From an uncultured Bacteroidales bacterium (GTDB taxonomy: Bacteria > Bacteroidota > Bacteroidia > Bacteroidales > UBA932): DNA of 26,942 nucleotides. Positions 14,366-23,458 of the stretch are shown piece after piece. Where the stretch lies: the NCBI GenBank assembly GCA_900544815.1, contig UQWT01000023.1, positions 1 to 26,942 on the forward strand. Direction: 5' to 3'. A model generated the notes under the pieces. It was not told where the DNA came from and searched no databases. It was given only the letters and a program-made list of their open reading frames with translations. Numbering within the stretch: the first letter of the stretch is position 1; every line of letters begins with the position of its first letter. The translations under genes were made by a program, and so were the position numbers.

Positions 14366-15373
14366 CTATTTGGCAATCTCTTTTTTCAAACGCTCGGTAA
14401 GAAGAGGAACCACTTTATTAACGTCACCAACTATACCAATATCTGCCACTTTAAATATAGGAGCAAATTTATCCTTGTTGATAGCTATAATGAAATCAGA
14501 CTCCTCCATACCTGCAAGGTGCTGGATAGCACCGGAAATACCGCACGCAATGTACAGATCCGGACGAACAGTCTTACCTGTCTGGCCAACCTGCCTGTCA
14601 TGAGGCATTATACCGGCATCAACCATAGCTCTTGATGACGATACCTGTGCATCCAAAACATCAGCAAGCTCCTGTAGTTTCTCAAATCCTGCAGCATTGC
14701 CAACGCCACGTCCGCCTGATACAAGAATCTTAGCCTCTGTAATATCTACAGTACCTTTATCCTCCTTAACGTTCTCAACAAGTTTAACCTTAATCTTTGT
14801 GGTATCAATCTTAGGCTCAAAAGGAATTACTGTACCCTGCCTTGAGTCATCTCTGTCTCTCTTCTGCATAACGCCTGGCCTTACAGTAGACATCTGAGGT
14901 CTGTGTTCTGTACACATGATAGTAGCCATTAGGTTACCACCAAATGCAGGACGGGTCATCATCAACTCTTTGGTATCCTCCGATATCTCCAATTTAGTAC
15001 AGTCTGCTGTAAGACCTGTCTCAAGTCTTGCAGACAATCTTGGACCAAGATCCCTACCTATTGTTGTAGCACCAAAAAGGAATATACTAGGCCTGAAAGC
15101 CTCTATAAGCTGGTAAATAGCCTGAGAGTACTCCTCGGTGATATAATCTTTAAGTAGCGGGTTGTCCATAACTACAACCTCATCGGCACCATATGCAATA
15201 AGATCTTTAGCTTTATCTTTAATATTGCTTCCAAGTAAAACGGCTACTACCTTCTCTTCCAGTACATCAGCTAAATCCCTAGCTTTTCCCAGCAACTCAA
15301 GAGCAACAGGTTGAATCTGTCCATCCCTCTGCTCTGCAAAAACGTAAACGTGTTTATAATTTGACTTATTCAT
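14366..15373 (-). CDS. etfA: Electron transfer flavoprotein alpha subunit
   Basis: A 335-residue EtfA. The N-terminal domain (about 1-190) is the usual alpha/beta domain. The C-terminal FAD domain shows GGRGVG (about 219-224), the loop SSRAMVDAGIMPHDRQVGQTGKTV split across about 243-266, and YIACGISGAIQHLAGM. It pairs with EtfB, encoded immediately before it, to hand electrons to or from the acyl-CoA dehydrogenase Bcd. In anaerobic butyrate formers such Etf/Bcd complexes often bifurcate electrons from NADH to crotonyl-CoA and ferredoxin; sequence resemblance to that group is likely but not proven here. It is the last gene of the operon. Confidence 0.95.
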   Translation of the reverse strand: MNKSNYKHVYVFAEQRDGQIQPVALELLGKARDLADVLEEKVVAVLLGSNIKDKAKDLIAYGADEVVVMDNPLLKDYITEEYSQAIYQLIEAFRPSIFLFGATTIGRDLGPRLSARLETGLTADCTKLEISEDTKELMMTRPAFGGNLMATIMCTEHRPQMSTVRPGVMQKRDRDDSRQGTVIPFEPKIDTTKIKVKLVENVKEDKGTVDITEAKILVSGGRGVGNAAGFEKLQELADVLDAQVSSSRAMVDAGIMPHDRQVGQTGKTVRPDLYIACGISGAIQHLAGMEESDFIIAINKDKFAPIFKVADIGIVGDVNKVVPLLTERLKKEIAK

Positions 15374-15385
15374 TGTTCTAAGGAA

Positions 15386-16165
15386 TTAAATGATGAATTT
15401 TTCTTTTAACTTGCTGATGATAATGCCAACAGCCTGCTCAGGATCAACTTCAAACACCTCTCCGGCCTGTTTAAGACCTTTTGTAAACGCCTTGTTAACC
15501 CTTGTAGGTGAGCCTTTAAGACCCAACTTAGACTCTTCAACATCAATTTTGTCAGCACCCCAGATCTCAATCTCTTTAGAATAAGCATCAACTATACCCG
15601 GAACGCTCATGTAACGTGCCTTGTATGCAGAAGCTAATACAGTAAGAAGAGCAGGGCCCTCTACCTCAAGAATCTGGTAGCCCTCTTCTGTCTCCTTCTT
15701 AACTATAAACTTGCCATCTTTTACATCAAAACCGGCAACGTAAGATACCTGCGGAAGTCCAAGATGTTCAGCCATCTGAGGACCAACCTGAGCTGTATCA
15801 CCGTCAATAGCCTGACGTCCTGCTATGATAAGGTCATAATCCAAAGTCTTTAATGCACCTGCAAGAGCGTGAGAAGTTGCCAAGGTATCTGCACCTGCAA
15901 ACTTTCTGTCTGTTAAAAGAATAGCTCTATCTGCGCCCATAGCGAAAGCCTCTCTTAGAATAAGCTCTGCCTGAGGAGGGCCCATTGTTATAACTGTAAC
16001 ATTTGCCCCATATTTATCCTTTAAGCTAAGAGCAAGCTCCAAACCGCCCTTATCATCCGGATTCATAATTGAAGGTACACCATCACGAATAAGTGTTCCT
16101 GTTACCGGATTAATCTTTATTTCTGTAGTGTCCGGAACCTGTTTAATACAAACTATAATATTCAT
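15386..16165 (-). CDS. etfB: Electron transfer flavoprotein beta subunit
   Basis: A 259-residue EtfB with the classic start MNIIVCIKQVPDT, then RDGVPSIMNPDD, VTVITMGPPQAE and AGRQAIDGDTAQVGPQ. This is very like the EtfB of Acidaminococcus and clostridia, whose complexes bifurcate NADH electrons. The chosen ATG at 16165 lies 8 bases after an AGGAG stretch (16174-16178) and fits the family start. The ATG at 16171 is only 2 bases from it and would add Met-Ser. The ribosome site overlaps the bcd stop codon, so the two genes are coupled. It forms the Etf heterodimer with EtfA, encoded 12 bases downstream. Confidence 0.95.
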   Translation of the reverse strand: MNIIVCIKQVPDTTEIKINPVTGTLIRDGVPSIMNPDDKGGLELALSLKDKYGANVTVITMGPPQAELILREAFAMGADRAILLTDRKFAGADTLATSHALAGALKTLDYDLIIAGRQAIDGDTAQVGPQMAEHLGLPQVSYVAGFDVKDGKFIVKKETEEGYQILEVEGPALLTVLASAYKARYMSVPGIVDAYSKEIEIWGADKIDVEESKLGLKGSPTRVNKAFTKGLKQAGEVFEVDPEQAVGIIISKLKEKFII

Positions 16166-16176
16166 ACTCATATCTC

Positions 16177-17316
16177 CTACTTAAATAATTTAGAAGCAAT
16201 TACCATTCTTTGAACTTCGGATGTCCCCTCATAGATCTCTGTAATCTTTGCATCCCTCATCATTCTCTCAACAGGATACTCTCTTGTATAACCGTAACCT
16301 CCATGGAACTGAACAGCCTTTGTAGTTACCTCCATAGCAGTCTCGGCAGCAAACAACTTAGCCATAGCAGCATCTGCAGAGAACGGAATACCTTTTTCCT
16401 CATTAAATGCAGCTTTTCTTACAAGAAGTCTCGCAGCCTCTACCTTAGTTGCAAGGTCTGCCATCTGGAACTGAGTATTCTGGAACTGAGAGATAGAACG
16501 TCCAAACTGTTTTCTCTCTTTTGTATATTTTACTGTCTCATCCAAAGCGCCTTGAGCTATACCAAGAGCTTGAGAAGCGATACCAATACGGCCACCGTCC
16601 AAAGTCATCATTGCAACCTTGAATCCACCGCCAATCTTTCCAAGAAGATTAGCCTTAGGAACACGGCAGTTCTCAAAAATAAGCTCACAAGTAGAAGAAC
16701 CTCTTATACCCATCTTCTGCTCCTTCTTTCCAATAGAGAAACCAGGAGTGTTAGCCTCTACTATAAACGTTGTGATACCTTTATTGCCAAGAGATTTGTC
16801 TGTCATTGTTGCAATAACGTATACATCTGCATAACCTGCGTTTGTAATGAAGATCTTGCTTCCATTAAGAATGTAGTCGTCTCCATCCAATACAGCTGTT
16901 GTCTGCTGTGCAGAAGCATCTGTACCTGCATTAGGCTCGGTAAGGCCGAATGCGCCAATCCACTCGCCGCTGGCAAGCTTAGGAAGATATTTCATCTTCT
17001 GTTCCTCTGTACCATGCATTAAGATAGGTGCAGCACAAAGAGATGTGTGAGCAGAAAGGATTACACCTGTAGTAGCGCAAACTCTTGAAAGTTCCTCTAC
17101 GGCAATGGTATACATAATGTGGTCGCCACCTGCTCCGCCATAGTTTTTAGGGATGTAGATTCCAAAAAGACCCAATTTTGCCATCTTTTTAACGGTTTCC
17201 ATTGGAAATCTCTCTGTATCATCTACTTCAGCAGCCAAAGGCTTAACCTCTGTCTCTGCAAATTCTCTAATCATCTGCTTGAACAGCTGCTGTGTTTTGG
17301 TTAATTGAAAATCCAT
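16177..17316 (-). CDS. bcd: Butyryl-CoA dehydrogenase (short-chain acyl-CoA dehydrogenase)
   Basis: A 379-residue acyl-CoA dehydrogenase, the standard length. Signatures are GAFGLTEPNAGTDAS (FAD/substrate contact, about 125-139), ILNGSKIFITNAGYA, and MMTLDGGRIGIASQALGIAQGAL. The C-terminal QFHGGYGYTREYPVERMMRDAKI is followed by IYEGTSEVQRM, whose E363 is the catalytic base of short-chain acyl-CoA dehydrogenases. In this operon it reduces crotonyl-CoA to butyryl-CoA with EtfAB, the main electron-accepting step of lysine fermentation. It lies 11 bases after hbd and overlaps the ribosome site of etfB. Chain-length preference is inferred from context. Confidence 0.94.
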   Translation of the reverse strand: MDFQLTKTQQLFKQMIREFAETEVKPLAAEVDDTERFPMETVKKMAKLGLFGIYIPKNYGGAGGDHIMYTIAVEELSRVCATTGVILSAHTSLCAAPILMHGTEEQKMKYLPKLASGEWIGAFGLTEPNAGTDASAQQTTAVLDGDDYILNGSKIFITNAGYADVYVIATMTDKSLGNKGITTFIVEANTPGFSIGKKEQKMGIRGSSTCELIFENCRVPKANLLGKIGGGFKVAMMTLDGGRIGIASQALGIAQGALDETVKYTKERKQFGRSISQFQNTQFQMADLATKVEAARLLVRKAAFNEEKGIPFSADAAMAKLFAAETAMEVTTKAVQFHGGYGYTREYPVERMMRDAKITEIYEGTSEVQRMVIASKLFK

Positions 17317-17327
17317 ATCTTTATCTA

Positions 17328-18167
17328 TTAATATTTGTAAAATCCTTCTCCTGTTTTTCTTCCAAGAAGATTAGCTCTAACCATCTTCTTAAGAAGTGGG
17401 TGTGGCCTGTACTTATCGTCGCCAAACTCCTCATGAAGTACCTCCATGATTGCAAGGCAAACGTCCAAACCGATAAGATCTCCCAATGCAAGAGGTCCCA
17501 TAGGGTGGTTTGCACCAAGCTTCATAGCCTCATCTATCTCCTCTTTTGTTGCAACACCGTCTGCAAGAATACCGATACCCTCATTTACCATAGGGATAAG
17601 GATTCTGTTTACAACAAATCCGGGAGCTTCATTTACCAATACAGGAACTTTTCCTATTGATTTGGCTAGCTCGGTAATGCTGTTGGTAACCTCGTCAGAT
17701 GTTTTCTGTCCTTTAATAATCTCAACAAGTTTCATAACTGTTGCAGGATTAAAGAAGTGCATACCAATGACTTTGTCAGGTCTGTTTGTGCATGCAGCTA
17801 TCTCTGTAATGGACAAAGACGATGTATTTGATGCCAAAACAGCCTCTGGTTTACACAACTCATCAAGCTCTTTGAACAACTCCTTCTTAAGGTCCATTGT
17901 TTCAACTGCAGCCTCAATTATAAGATCAGAGTCTGCAAGAGCCTTGTAATCTGTAGTAGTTGTTATATTTGCGAGAACAGCATTTTTAGTCTCCTCTGTC
18001 ATTTTACCTTTCTCTACAAGTTTAGAAAGAGACTTGGTAATTTTTGCAAGTGCTTTCTGGTAACTTGCCTCGCTTCTGCTCTTCATAAGTACAGGAACAC
18101 CTGCCTGTGCAAAAGCCTGAACGATGCCGGCACCCATAGTACCGGTTCCTATTACGCTAACTTTCAT
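17328..18167 (-). CDS. hbd: 3-hydroxybutyryl-CoA dehydrogenase
   Basis: A 279-residue member of the 3-hydroxyacyl-CoA dehydrogenase family, which interconverts acetoacetyl-CoA and 3-hydroxybutyryl-CoA. It has an N-terminal Rossmann motif G7-T-G9-TMG12, SNTSSLSI near 113-120, GMHFFNPATVMKLVEI with catalytic H137, and the C-terminal domain with NHPMGPLALGDLIGLD. The residues at the end of the second strand are K29-S30-R31-S32 rather than the acidic residue usual for NADH enzymes, so NADPH use is possible. The gene sits between crt and bcd, so the operon can also reduce acetoacetyl-CoA to butyryl-CoA. The function is secure; the cofactor is open. Confidence 0.93.
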   Translation of the reverse strand: MKVSVIGTGTMGAGIVQAFAQAGVPVLMKSRSEASYQKALAKITKSLSKLVEKGKMTEETKNAVLANITTTTDYKALADSDLIIEAAVETMDLKKELFKELDELCKPEAVLASNTSSLSITEIAACTNRPDKVIGMHFFNPATVMKLVEIIKGQKTSDEVTNSITELAKSIGKVPVLVNEAPGFVVNRILIPMVNEGIGILADGVATKEEIDEAMKLGANHPMGPLALGDLIGLDVCLAIMEVLHEEFGDDKYRPHPLLKKMVRANLLGRKTGEGFYKY

Positions 18168-18197
18168 AGTATAAATAATTTAGTTTAACTGTCAAAA

Positions 18198-18995
18198 TTA
18201 CTTGTCATTAAAGTGAGGTTTTTGTTTAGACAAAAACGCCTGCATTCCGTCTTTTTGGTCCTGAGATGCAAAGCAATCTCCAAAATATCTGTTCTCCAAT
18301 GCCAATGCTGCAGTTTCATCCATATCATAATTTTCATTTATGATCCTCTTGGCATAACGTACCGCAATAGGTGCATTGGATAGGATCTTCTCTGCCATCT
18401 TTATACAATATGGCAGAAGCTCCTCCTGCTCCAAAACAGAATTTACAAGACCAATTCTCAAAGCCTCATCTGCATTTATAGCCTTACCTGTATATATCAT
18501 CTCCTTAGCCATTCCCTGACCTACAATCTTGCTAAGTCTGTATGTCCCGGAAAAGCCCGGTATAATGCCAAGAGAAACCTCCGGTTGGCCAAATTTTGCA
18601 TTTTTGGCTGCAATTCTAATGTCGCAAGCCATTGCAAGTTCGCATCCGCCACCCAAAGCAAATCCATTTACAGCAGCTATAACCGGAACCTCCAACTCCT
18701 CTATCTTTCTAAAGACAGATGCGCCGAATTTTCCAAACTCATACCCCTCTTCCCTATTAAAACCGGCCATCTGCGAGATATCCGCACCGGCAACAAAAGA
18801 CTTTTCTCCATCACCTGTAAGTACAATGGCCTTAACATTGGAAGGAAGGTCCGAAACAAAACTATTAAGTTCCGTAAGGACTTGGGTATTAAGAGCATTG
18901 AGAGACTTGGGTGCAGATATCTTTAAGACACATACACCCTTGTCAGAAATCTCATATTTTAAAAAACTATACTCCATAGTATTGGAATTATCCAT
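18198..18995 (-). CDS. crt: Crotonase, 3-hydroxybutyryl-CoA dehydratase
   Basis: A 265-residue enoyl-CoA hydratase of the crotonase family. The oxyanion-hole and catalytic regions are visible: SFVAGADISQM (65-75), NGFALGGGCELAMACD with E119, and FGQPEVSLGIIPGFSG with E139. Both Glu of the hydratase type are present, which supports reversible hydration of crotonyl-CoA. The start codon overlaps the atoA stop as TAATG, supporting the first Met; an internal Met at residue 7 is the alternative. With hbd it connects acetoacetyl-CoA to crotonyl-CoA. It is about 30 bases upstream of hbd in the same operon. Confidence 0.92.
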   Translation of the reverse strand: MDNSNTMEYSFLKYEISDKGVCVLKISAPKSLNALNTQVLTELNSFVSDLPSNVKAIVLTGDGEKSFVAGADISQMAGFNREEGYEFGKFGASVFRKIEELEVPVIAAVNGFALGGGCELAMACDIRIAAKNAKFGQPEVSLGIIPGFSGTYRLSKIVGQGMAKEMIYTGKAINADEALRIGLVNSVLEQEELLPYCIKMAEKILSNAPIAVRYAKRIINENYDMDETAALALENRYFGDCFASQDQKDGMQAFLSKQKPHFNDK

Positions 18996-19651
18996 TAAAG
19001 CATAGATTTAAGATCCTTGGAAACAGTGAAATCTGCCTCTGTAGCCTCTTTAATCTGGTCAACTGTAAATTCTGGATTAATCTCAACCAACTCAATACCA
19101 TTAGTGGTAATATCCATTACGCACATCTCGGTAATGATTCTGTTAACCTGACCTGGGGCTGTAAGTGGAAGATGGCATTTTTTAAGAATCTTATGACGAC
19201 CCTTTGCTGTATGCTCCATTGTAAGAATAACCTTCTTGGCACCCAACAAAAGATCCATAGCGCCACCCATACCGGGAGTCTTGCTTCCCGGAATCATCCA
19301 GTTAGCCAAATCTCCTTTCTCATCAACCTCTAACGCACCAAGGAATGTTACATCAACATGGCCACCTCTAATGATTCCAAATGATGTAGCAGAATCAAAA
19401 GTACTTGCACCAGGTTTTGCTGATGTAAATCCACCACCTGCGTTAACTAAATTTTTGTCGCATTTATCCTCGGCCGGGGTTTCACCCATACCCAATAGTC
19501 CGTTCTCAGACTGAAGGATAACATTTACGCCCTCAGGCAAGTAGTTAGGGATTAGAGTTGGAAGTCCAATTCCCAAATTAACAACGTCACCATCTTTAAG
19601 CTCTTTAGCAGCTCTTCTGGCAATGATCTCTCTAATTTGATTCTTATCCAT
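18995..19651 (-). CDS. atoA: Butyrate-acetoacetate CoA-transferase beta subunit
   Basis: A 218-residue beta subunit of a family I CoA-transferase. It shows GDVVNLGIGLPTLIPNYLP (about 21-39), the catalytic Glu region LQSENGLLGMG with E49, and GGFTSAKPGASTFDS, all typical of AtoA/ScoB. The partner alpha subunit (AtoD) is normally encoded next to it, but none is present in this window; it must be elsewhere, perhaps beyond the right edge. In lysine fermentation this transferase moves CoA from butyryl-CoA to acetoacetate, releasing butyrate. It lies 11 bases after kamE and shares a TAATG overlap with crt. Confidence 0.92.
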   Translation of the reverse strand: MDKNQIREIIARRAAKELKDGDVVNLGIGLPTLIPNYLPEGVNVILQSENGLLGMGETPAEDKCDKNLVNAGGGFTSAKPGASTFDSATSFGIIRGGHVDVTFLGALEVDEKGDLANWMIPGSKTPGMGGAMDLLLGAKKVILTMEHTAKGRHKILKKCHLPLTAPGQVNRIITEMCVMDITTNGIELVEINPEFTVDQIKEATEADFTVSKDLKSML

Positions 19652-19662
19652 AATATATGTTA

Positions 19663-20451
19663 TTATTTACTGTGTCTCTTTACGTACTCCTCTGCAACGA
19701 AAGACGCAACATCGTCTGCATAGGTATTCATACCAAAACCGGCGTCAAATCCAAGCTCTTTGGCAAGCTCATGACTTATCCTCGGACCTCCGCAAATCAC
19801 AATCATCTTGTCTCTCAATCCCTCAGCCTCCATAAGTTCAATCAAGTTTGTCATATTCTTAATATGAACATCTTTCTGAGTAACAGTCTGGGAAACAAGA
19901 ACTGCATCTGCATTAAGCTCAACGGCCTTTGCAAGGAACTCCTCATTAGGAACCTGACTTCCAAGATTGTATGCATCAATCATATCATACCTCTCAAGTC
20001 CGTAGTGGCCGGCATATCCCTTCATGTTCATTATGGCATCAATACCAACTGTATGGGCATCTGTACCTGTACTTGCACCTACAATAACTAACTTTCTGCC
20101 TATGTTATTCTTTATATACTCATCTGTCTCATGCATATCCATAACGGTAGATTCAACTTTTGGTACATATATGCTGGTGTAGTCTATATCTAAAGTACTG
20201 TTTCCATAACAGTTAAAGAAGGTAAATCCAGGTGTAAGTTCCTGTGCGAAAACTACAAGAGGGTTCTCGAATCCCATCTTTTTAAGGAACAACTTTGCAG
20301 CCTCCACTGCCTCTGCCCCATTTGGTACAGGTAAGGTAAAGCTCAACTGGACTTTACCGTCGTTCATAGTATCACCGTAAGGTTTTACCTTTTTTAGGTC
20401 TAGAGTCTTATCAAAACTCTTATCCTCCATTGAATATAATCCGCCGCTCAT
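19663..20451 (-). CDS. kamE: Lysine 5,6-aminomutase beta subunit
   Basis: A 262-residue small subunit of the adenosylcobalamin- and PLP-dependent D-lysine/beta-lysine 5,6-aminomutase. The B12-binding motif GTDAHTVG (129-136) has the lower ligand H133. K144 in NMKGYAGHYG matches the lysine that holds PLP in the resting Clostridium enzyme, at the same numbering. The start MSGGLYSMEDKSFD also matches the clostridial protein. It moves the terminal amino group of beta-lysine to give 3,5-diaminohexanoate, together with KamD, encoded 2 bases upstream. Identification is very secure. Confidence 0.97.
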   Translation of the reverse strand: MSGGLYSMEDKSFDKTLDLKKVKPYGDTMNDGKVQLSFTLPVPNGAEAVEAAKLFLKKMGFENPLVVFAQELTPGFTFFNCYGNSTLDIDYTSIYVPKVESTVMDMHETDEYIKNNIGRKLVIVGASTGTDAHTVGIDAIMNMKGYAGHYGLERYDMIDAYNLGSQVPNEEFLAKAVELNADAVLVSQTVTQKDVHIKNMTNLIELMEAEGLRDKMIVICGGPRISHELAKELGFDAGFGMNTYADDVASFVAEEYVKRHSK

Positions 20452-20453
20452 AG

Positions 20454-22007
20454 TTATTTCCTTCCTTTCATTAGGTTAATAAATGGATTCATGTAATTAT
20501 TGCTTTTGGCTGTTACTCCCGACAAACCTTTACCGCCGGTCCTGCTTCTCTTAACATCACCAAAAATACCCTTTTCAAGAGCATTGAACAGACCTTCCGA
20601 TGTCATCTTCTCCAAAAGATCTATTGCATTGTCCAAAACATGCTTTGCCCTGCTTCTTACTATACCACCCTCCTTGAACTCAAGATCCTCACCAATACTT
20701 CTCATATTGTTGAAAATGTATTTTGCATTCTCTATTGACAAGAAACGGTCAGACATAAAAGGTGTATGGATAGCCTCTGTAGGCATACCAAGAAGCTGTA
20801 TACCTTGATGTGTCCAAACGCCTATTATATTGAACAGAGCATCCTGCAAGTGACCTCTGAAAATATTTCCTGTCATGAATTTTGTAGGAGGCATATATTT
20901 TAATGTCGCTTTAGGGAAGATCTCTCTTGTCATCTGGGCCTGTGCAAGTTCCAACAAGAAGCCGTTCTCAAGCATAGGATCCATCTCAAAGGCATGTCCA
21001 AGCCCCATCTGCTCTTCAGGAAGACCTGCAAAGAGAGCAAGCTGCTCGTTAATAAGATCAGATGCAAGAACAGTATGAGCAGCCTCTACAGCATCTGCAG
21101 TTGTAAGATAGTTGTCCTCTCCTGTGTTTATGATAACACCTGCAAAACCGTTAATTATTCTAGAAAAATACTGGTCTACCAATGTCCTCTGCATATTGAT
21201 ATCCCTAAACAGAATACCATACAAAGCATCGTTCAACATAACGTCCAACCCCTCAAATGCACCCATAATGGCAATTTCGGGCATACATAAGCCGGAACAA
21301 TAGTTACACAAACGGATATAACGGCCAAGCTCCTCACCTACCTCATCCAATGCAGTACGCATTATCTTAAAGTTCTCCTGAGTAGCAAAAGTACCGCCAA
21401 AGCCCTCTGTTGTAGCACCATAAGGAACATAATCCAACAAACTCTGTCCTGTGGTTCTAATTACGGCAATGATATCTGCGCCCTGTCTTGCAGCAGCCTG
21501 TGCCTGCACAACATCCTCATAGATGTTACCTGTAGCAACAATAACGTACAGATACGGTTTCTGCCCTTCACCTATTGTATTAAGGTATTTCTCCCTGCGC
21601 GCCCTTCTTGCCCTAATCTTCTCTATGCTGGAATTAACTACAGGATCCAAAATTTTAAGCAGAGTATTCTTGTCCGTTACCTCTATTCTGGTAAGATCTA
21701 TTGAACCTTTAGCTACCCCTTCGGCAATCTCCTGCGGTTGCATACCGGTAGCTTTCATGGCATTAGCCAAATAGAACAAAACACCGTCGTTAAGTACACC
21801 CTTGTCCTTCAAATGGTCAACAACAACGTTTGGTAGCGGAACCATATTCTCGTCTACTCCGTCTATGCCCATTAATCTGCACAAAGTACGCTCAACAGCA
21901 ACGGTTGTATATTGTTCTACGAAGGTCTGTACCTCAGAGGCAATATCTTTTGCCAACCCCTTAGCCTTCTCAACCTTCTTAAAATCTAAACCTAATTTAC
22001 TCTGCAT
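20454..22007 (-). CDS. kamD: Lysine 5,6-aminomutase alpha subunit
   Basis: A 517-residue large subunit of lysine 5,6-aminomutase, the family's usual length. It forms the TIM-barrel that holds substrate, PLP phosphate and the adenosyl group. Recognisable stretches are RTLCRLMGIDGVDENMVPLPN near residue 40-60, VIVATGNIYEDVVQAQAAARQGADII, LLDYVPYGATTEGFGGTF and LCNYCSGLCMPEIA. The stop codon is 2 bases from the kamE start, implying coupled synthesis of the two subunits. It follows the MutS-like kamC gene by 15 bases. The cobalamin it needs is not made by genes in this window. Confidence 0.96.
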   Translation of the reverse strand: MQSKLGLDFKKVEKAKGLAKDIASEVQTFVEQYTTVAVERTLCRLMGIDGVDENMVPLPNVVVDHLKDKGVLNDGVLFYLANAMKATGMQPQEIAEGVAKGSIDLTRIEVTDKNTLLKILDPVVNSSIEKIRARRARREKYLNTIGEGQKPYLYVIVATGNIYEDVVQAQAAARQGADIIAVIRTTGQSLLDYVPYGATTEGFGGTFATQENFKIMRTALDEVGEELGRYIRLCNYCSGLCMPEIAIMGAFEGLDVMLNDALYGILFRDINMQRTLVDQYFSRIINGFAGVIINTGEDNYLTTADAVEAAHTVLASDLINEQLALFAGLPEEQMGLGHAFEMDPMLENGFLLELAQAQMTREIFPKATLKYMPPTKFMTGNIFRGHLQDALFNIIGVWTHQGIQLLGMPTEAIHTPFMSDRFLSIENAKYIFNNMRSIGEDLEFKEGGIVRSRAKHVLDNAIDLLEKMTSEGLFNALEKGIFGDVKRSRTGGKGLSGVTAKSNNYMNPFINLMKGRK

Positions 22008-22022
22008 AGTAATTAAAGTATA

Positions 22023-23429
22023 TTAATTGTTATTTATGTGTGTGTTCATATAATTCTCGGCAAGAGAAATCCATTTCTCGTCTACGCCAATACTCCTTGC
22101 AATTGTAAGTGCCTCTTTTGGCACATCCCCTCTAACAGCCTCTATAAGAGTGTAATTCATCTTTCCGTCTATAAATCCTTTTACTCTGTATCTCCTTATA
22201 TTCTCATCCTCAATATCGTAGTGTGTTGTAACCAAAACAGTAGATACTTTTCCTCTAAGAAGCTCTATAAGAGAGGAAACCAGAGCCGTTCCCTCTGCAG
22301 GATTGGTGGTTCTTGCAGGTTCGTCAATAAGAGCCAGCACATTAGAACCATCCATAATATGTTTTATAATTCTGTTTATGCCAAGCATCTCAGCTGCAAA
22401 AGAGGATAACCCCTCCCTCATATTCTGCCCCTCTTCAATGGAGAACAATATCTCATCCTTAATAGTCATTTCAGCCTCTGCCGCCGGGATTCCAAAACCA
22501 AACTGGAACAGAATCTGGACAAGGCCTGTTGTCTTTATGGCAACAGTTTTACCTCCCATATTTGCACCTGTTATACAGATGGTTTCATCTTCAAAACAGA
22601 TATCTACAGGCTGATACTCCTTTTTGGATTTCTCAAGCACAGACCTTAACATAGGATGGAACATCCCCTTCAATTTTGCTTTACCGTCACATGAGAAGGT
22701 TGGAAAACATAACTCCAATTCCTTCATCTGTATGGATTTGGCCAAAAGCAGATCCAATTCTCCAATCATAGCAAAAGCATCTGCAAGTTCTGTTTTATAC
22801 ACCGCAATTCTCCCGCTCAAATCCTTTCTTACCTTCTCCTCCTCCAGCTCTATGAGAGTGATAAGCTCCCCCTCACGCACTCTAAGATACTCCAACTTCC
22901 TTTTTCGTTCATCATCGGGAAGCTGAGAAGCATTCTCAATATCTATTATACCCATCTGTACAGCCTTGAACTCCTCTCTTAACTCTGCCAAAACAGGTGA
23001 GTATGAATTATATATGTAGAATGAAGTTACTTTGTAGTTGTCTGGATCCAAAATCTCAAAAACCTTTGAGAGATCGGGCAGAAGGCACAATCCTGCGGCA
23101 TTATCGCAGATCCACCGGCTTATCTGCATGGAATAGAATGCAAAATTCTTTATCTCAAATAGTTCCGTTTCCTGAAGAAGAGAGCCGTTAGATACATTCC
23201 TTATTGAGTTCTCAATATCCTTTACATTGCAAAGCAATCCGAAAATCCTTGATTGCCTGCTTATATCTTTTAAAAGCCTCAGCTTTCTGTAATTTTCATC
23301 CAAAAGAGAAAGATCCTTTACAAGCTCCTTCTCCATAAGAATACGCATAGCATAAGGTGTATGAAGAGACAACGTTTCTGTCATATACCTCAATTCGCAC
23401 GGAGATGCTGTGTATTCTTTAAATCTCAT
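22023..23429 (-). CDS. kamC: KamC, MutS-like ATPase of the lysine operon
   Basis: A 468-residue protein with the core and ATPase domains of MutS but no mismatch-recognition domain. The Walker A motif ITGANMGGKT is near residue 285-295, the Walker B stretch ALIDEPARTTNPAEG near 365, and the switch VTTHYD near 395. Before these lies a helical region with a probable coiled coil rich in Glu/Lys (about 165-215). Such a gene is regularly found between kamB and kamD in lysine fermenters, which is why the name is used. A role in activating or repairing the B12-dependent aminomutase has been proposed for KamB/KamC-type proteins; nothing in the sequence shows a DNA repair job. Placement is secure, function is not. 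Confidence 0.88.
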   Translation of the reverse strand: MRFKEYTASPCELRYMTETLSLHTPYAMRILMEKELVKDLSLLDENYRKLRLLKDISRQSRIFGLLCNVKDIENSIRNVSNGSLLQETELFEIKNFAFYSMQISRWICDNAAGLCLLPDLSKVFEILDPDNYKVTSFYIYNSYSPVLAELREEFKAVQMGIIDIENASQLPDDERKRKLEYLRVREGELITLIELEEEKVRKDLSGRIAVYKTELADAFAMIGELDLLLAKSIQMKELELCFPTFSCDGKAKLKGMFHPMLRSVLEKSKKEYQPVDICFEDETICITGANMGGKTVAIKTTGLVQILFQFGFGIPAAEAEMTIKDEILFSIEEGQNMREGLSSFAAEMLGINRIIKHIMDGSNVLALIDEPARTTNPAEGTALVSSLIELLRGKVSTVLVTTHYDIEDENIRRYRVKGFIDGKMNYTLIEAVRGDVPKEALTIARSIGVDEKWISLAENYMNTHINNN

Positions 23430-23458
23430 AAATTTGTCAAGTTAAAAATCAAAATGTA

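Noticed and set aside
16210..17022. 270-codon plus-strand frame opposite bcd
   Set aside because: It is long, but fully antisense to a motif-complete acyl-CoA dehydrogenase and has a Ser/Cys/Leu-rich composition. No domain was seen.
22023..23429. DNA mismatch repair MutS
   Set aside because: It lacks the mismatch-recognition domain, is about half the length of MutS1 and sits between kam genes; KamC fits better.
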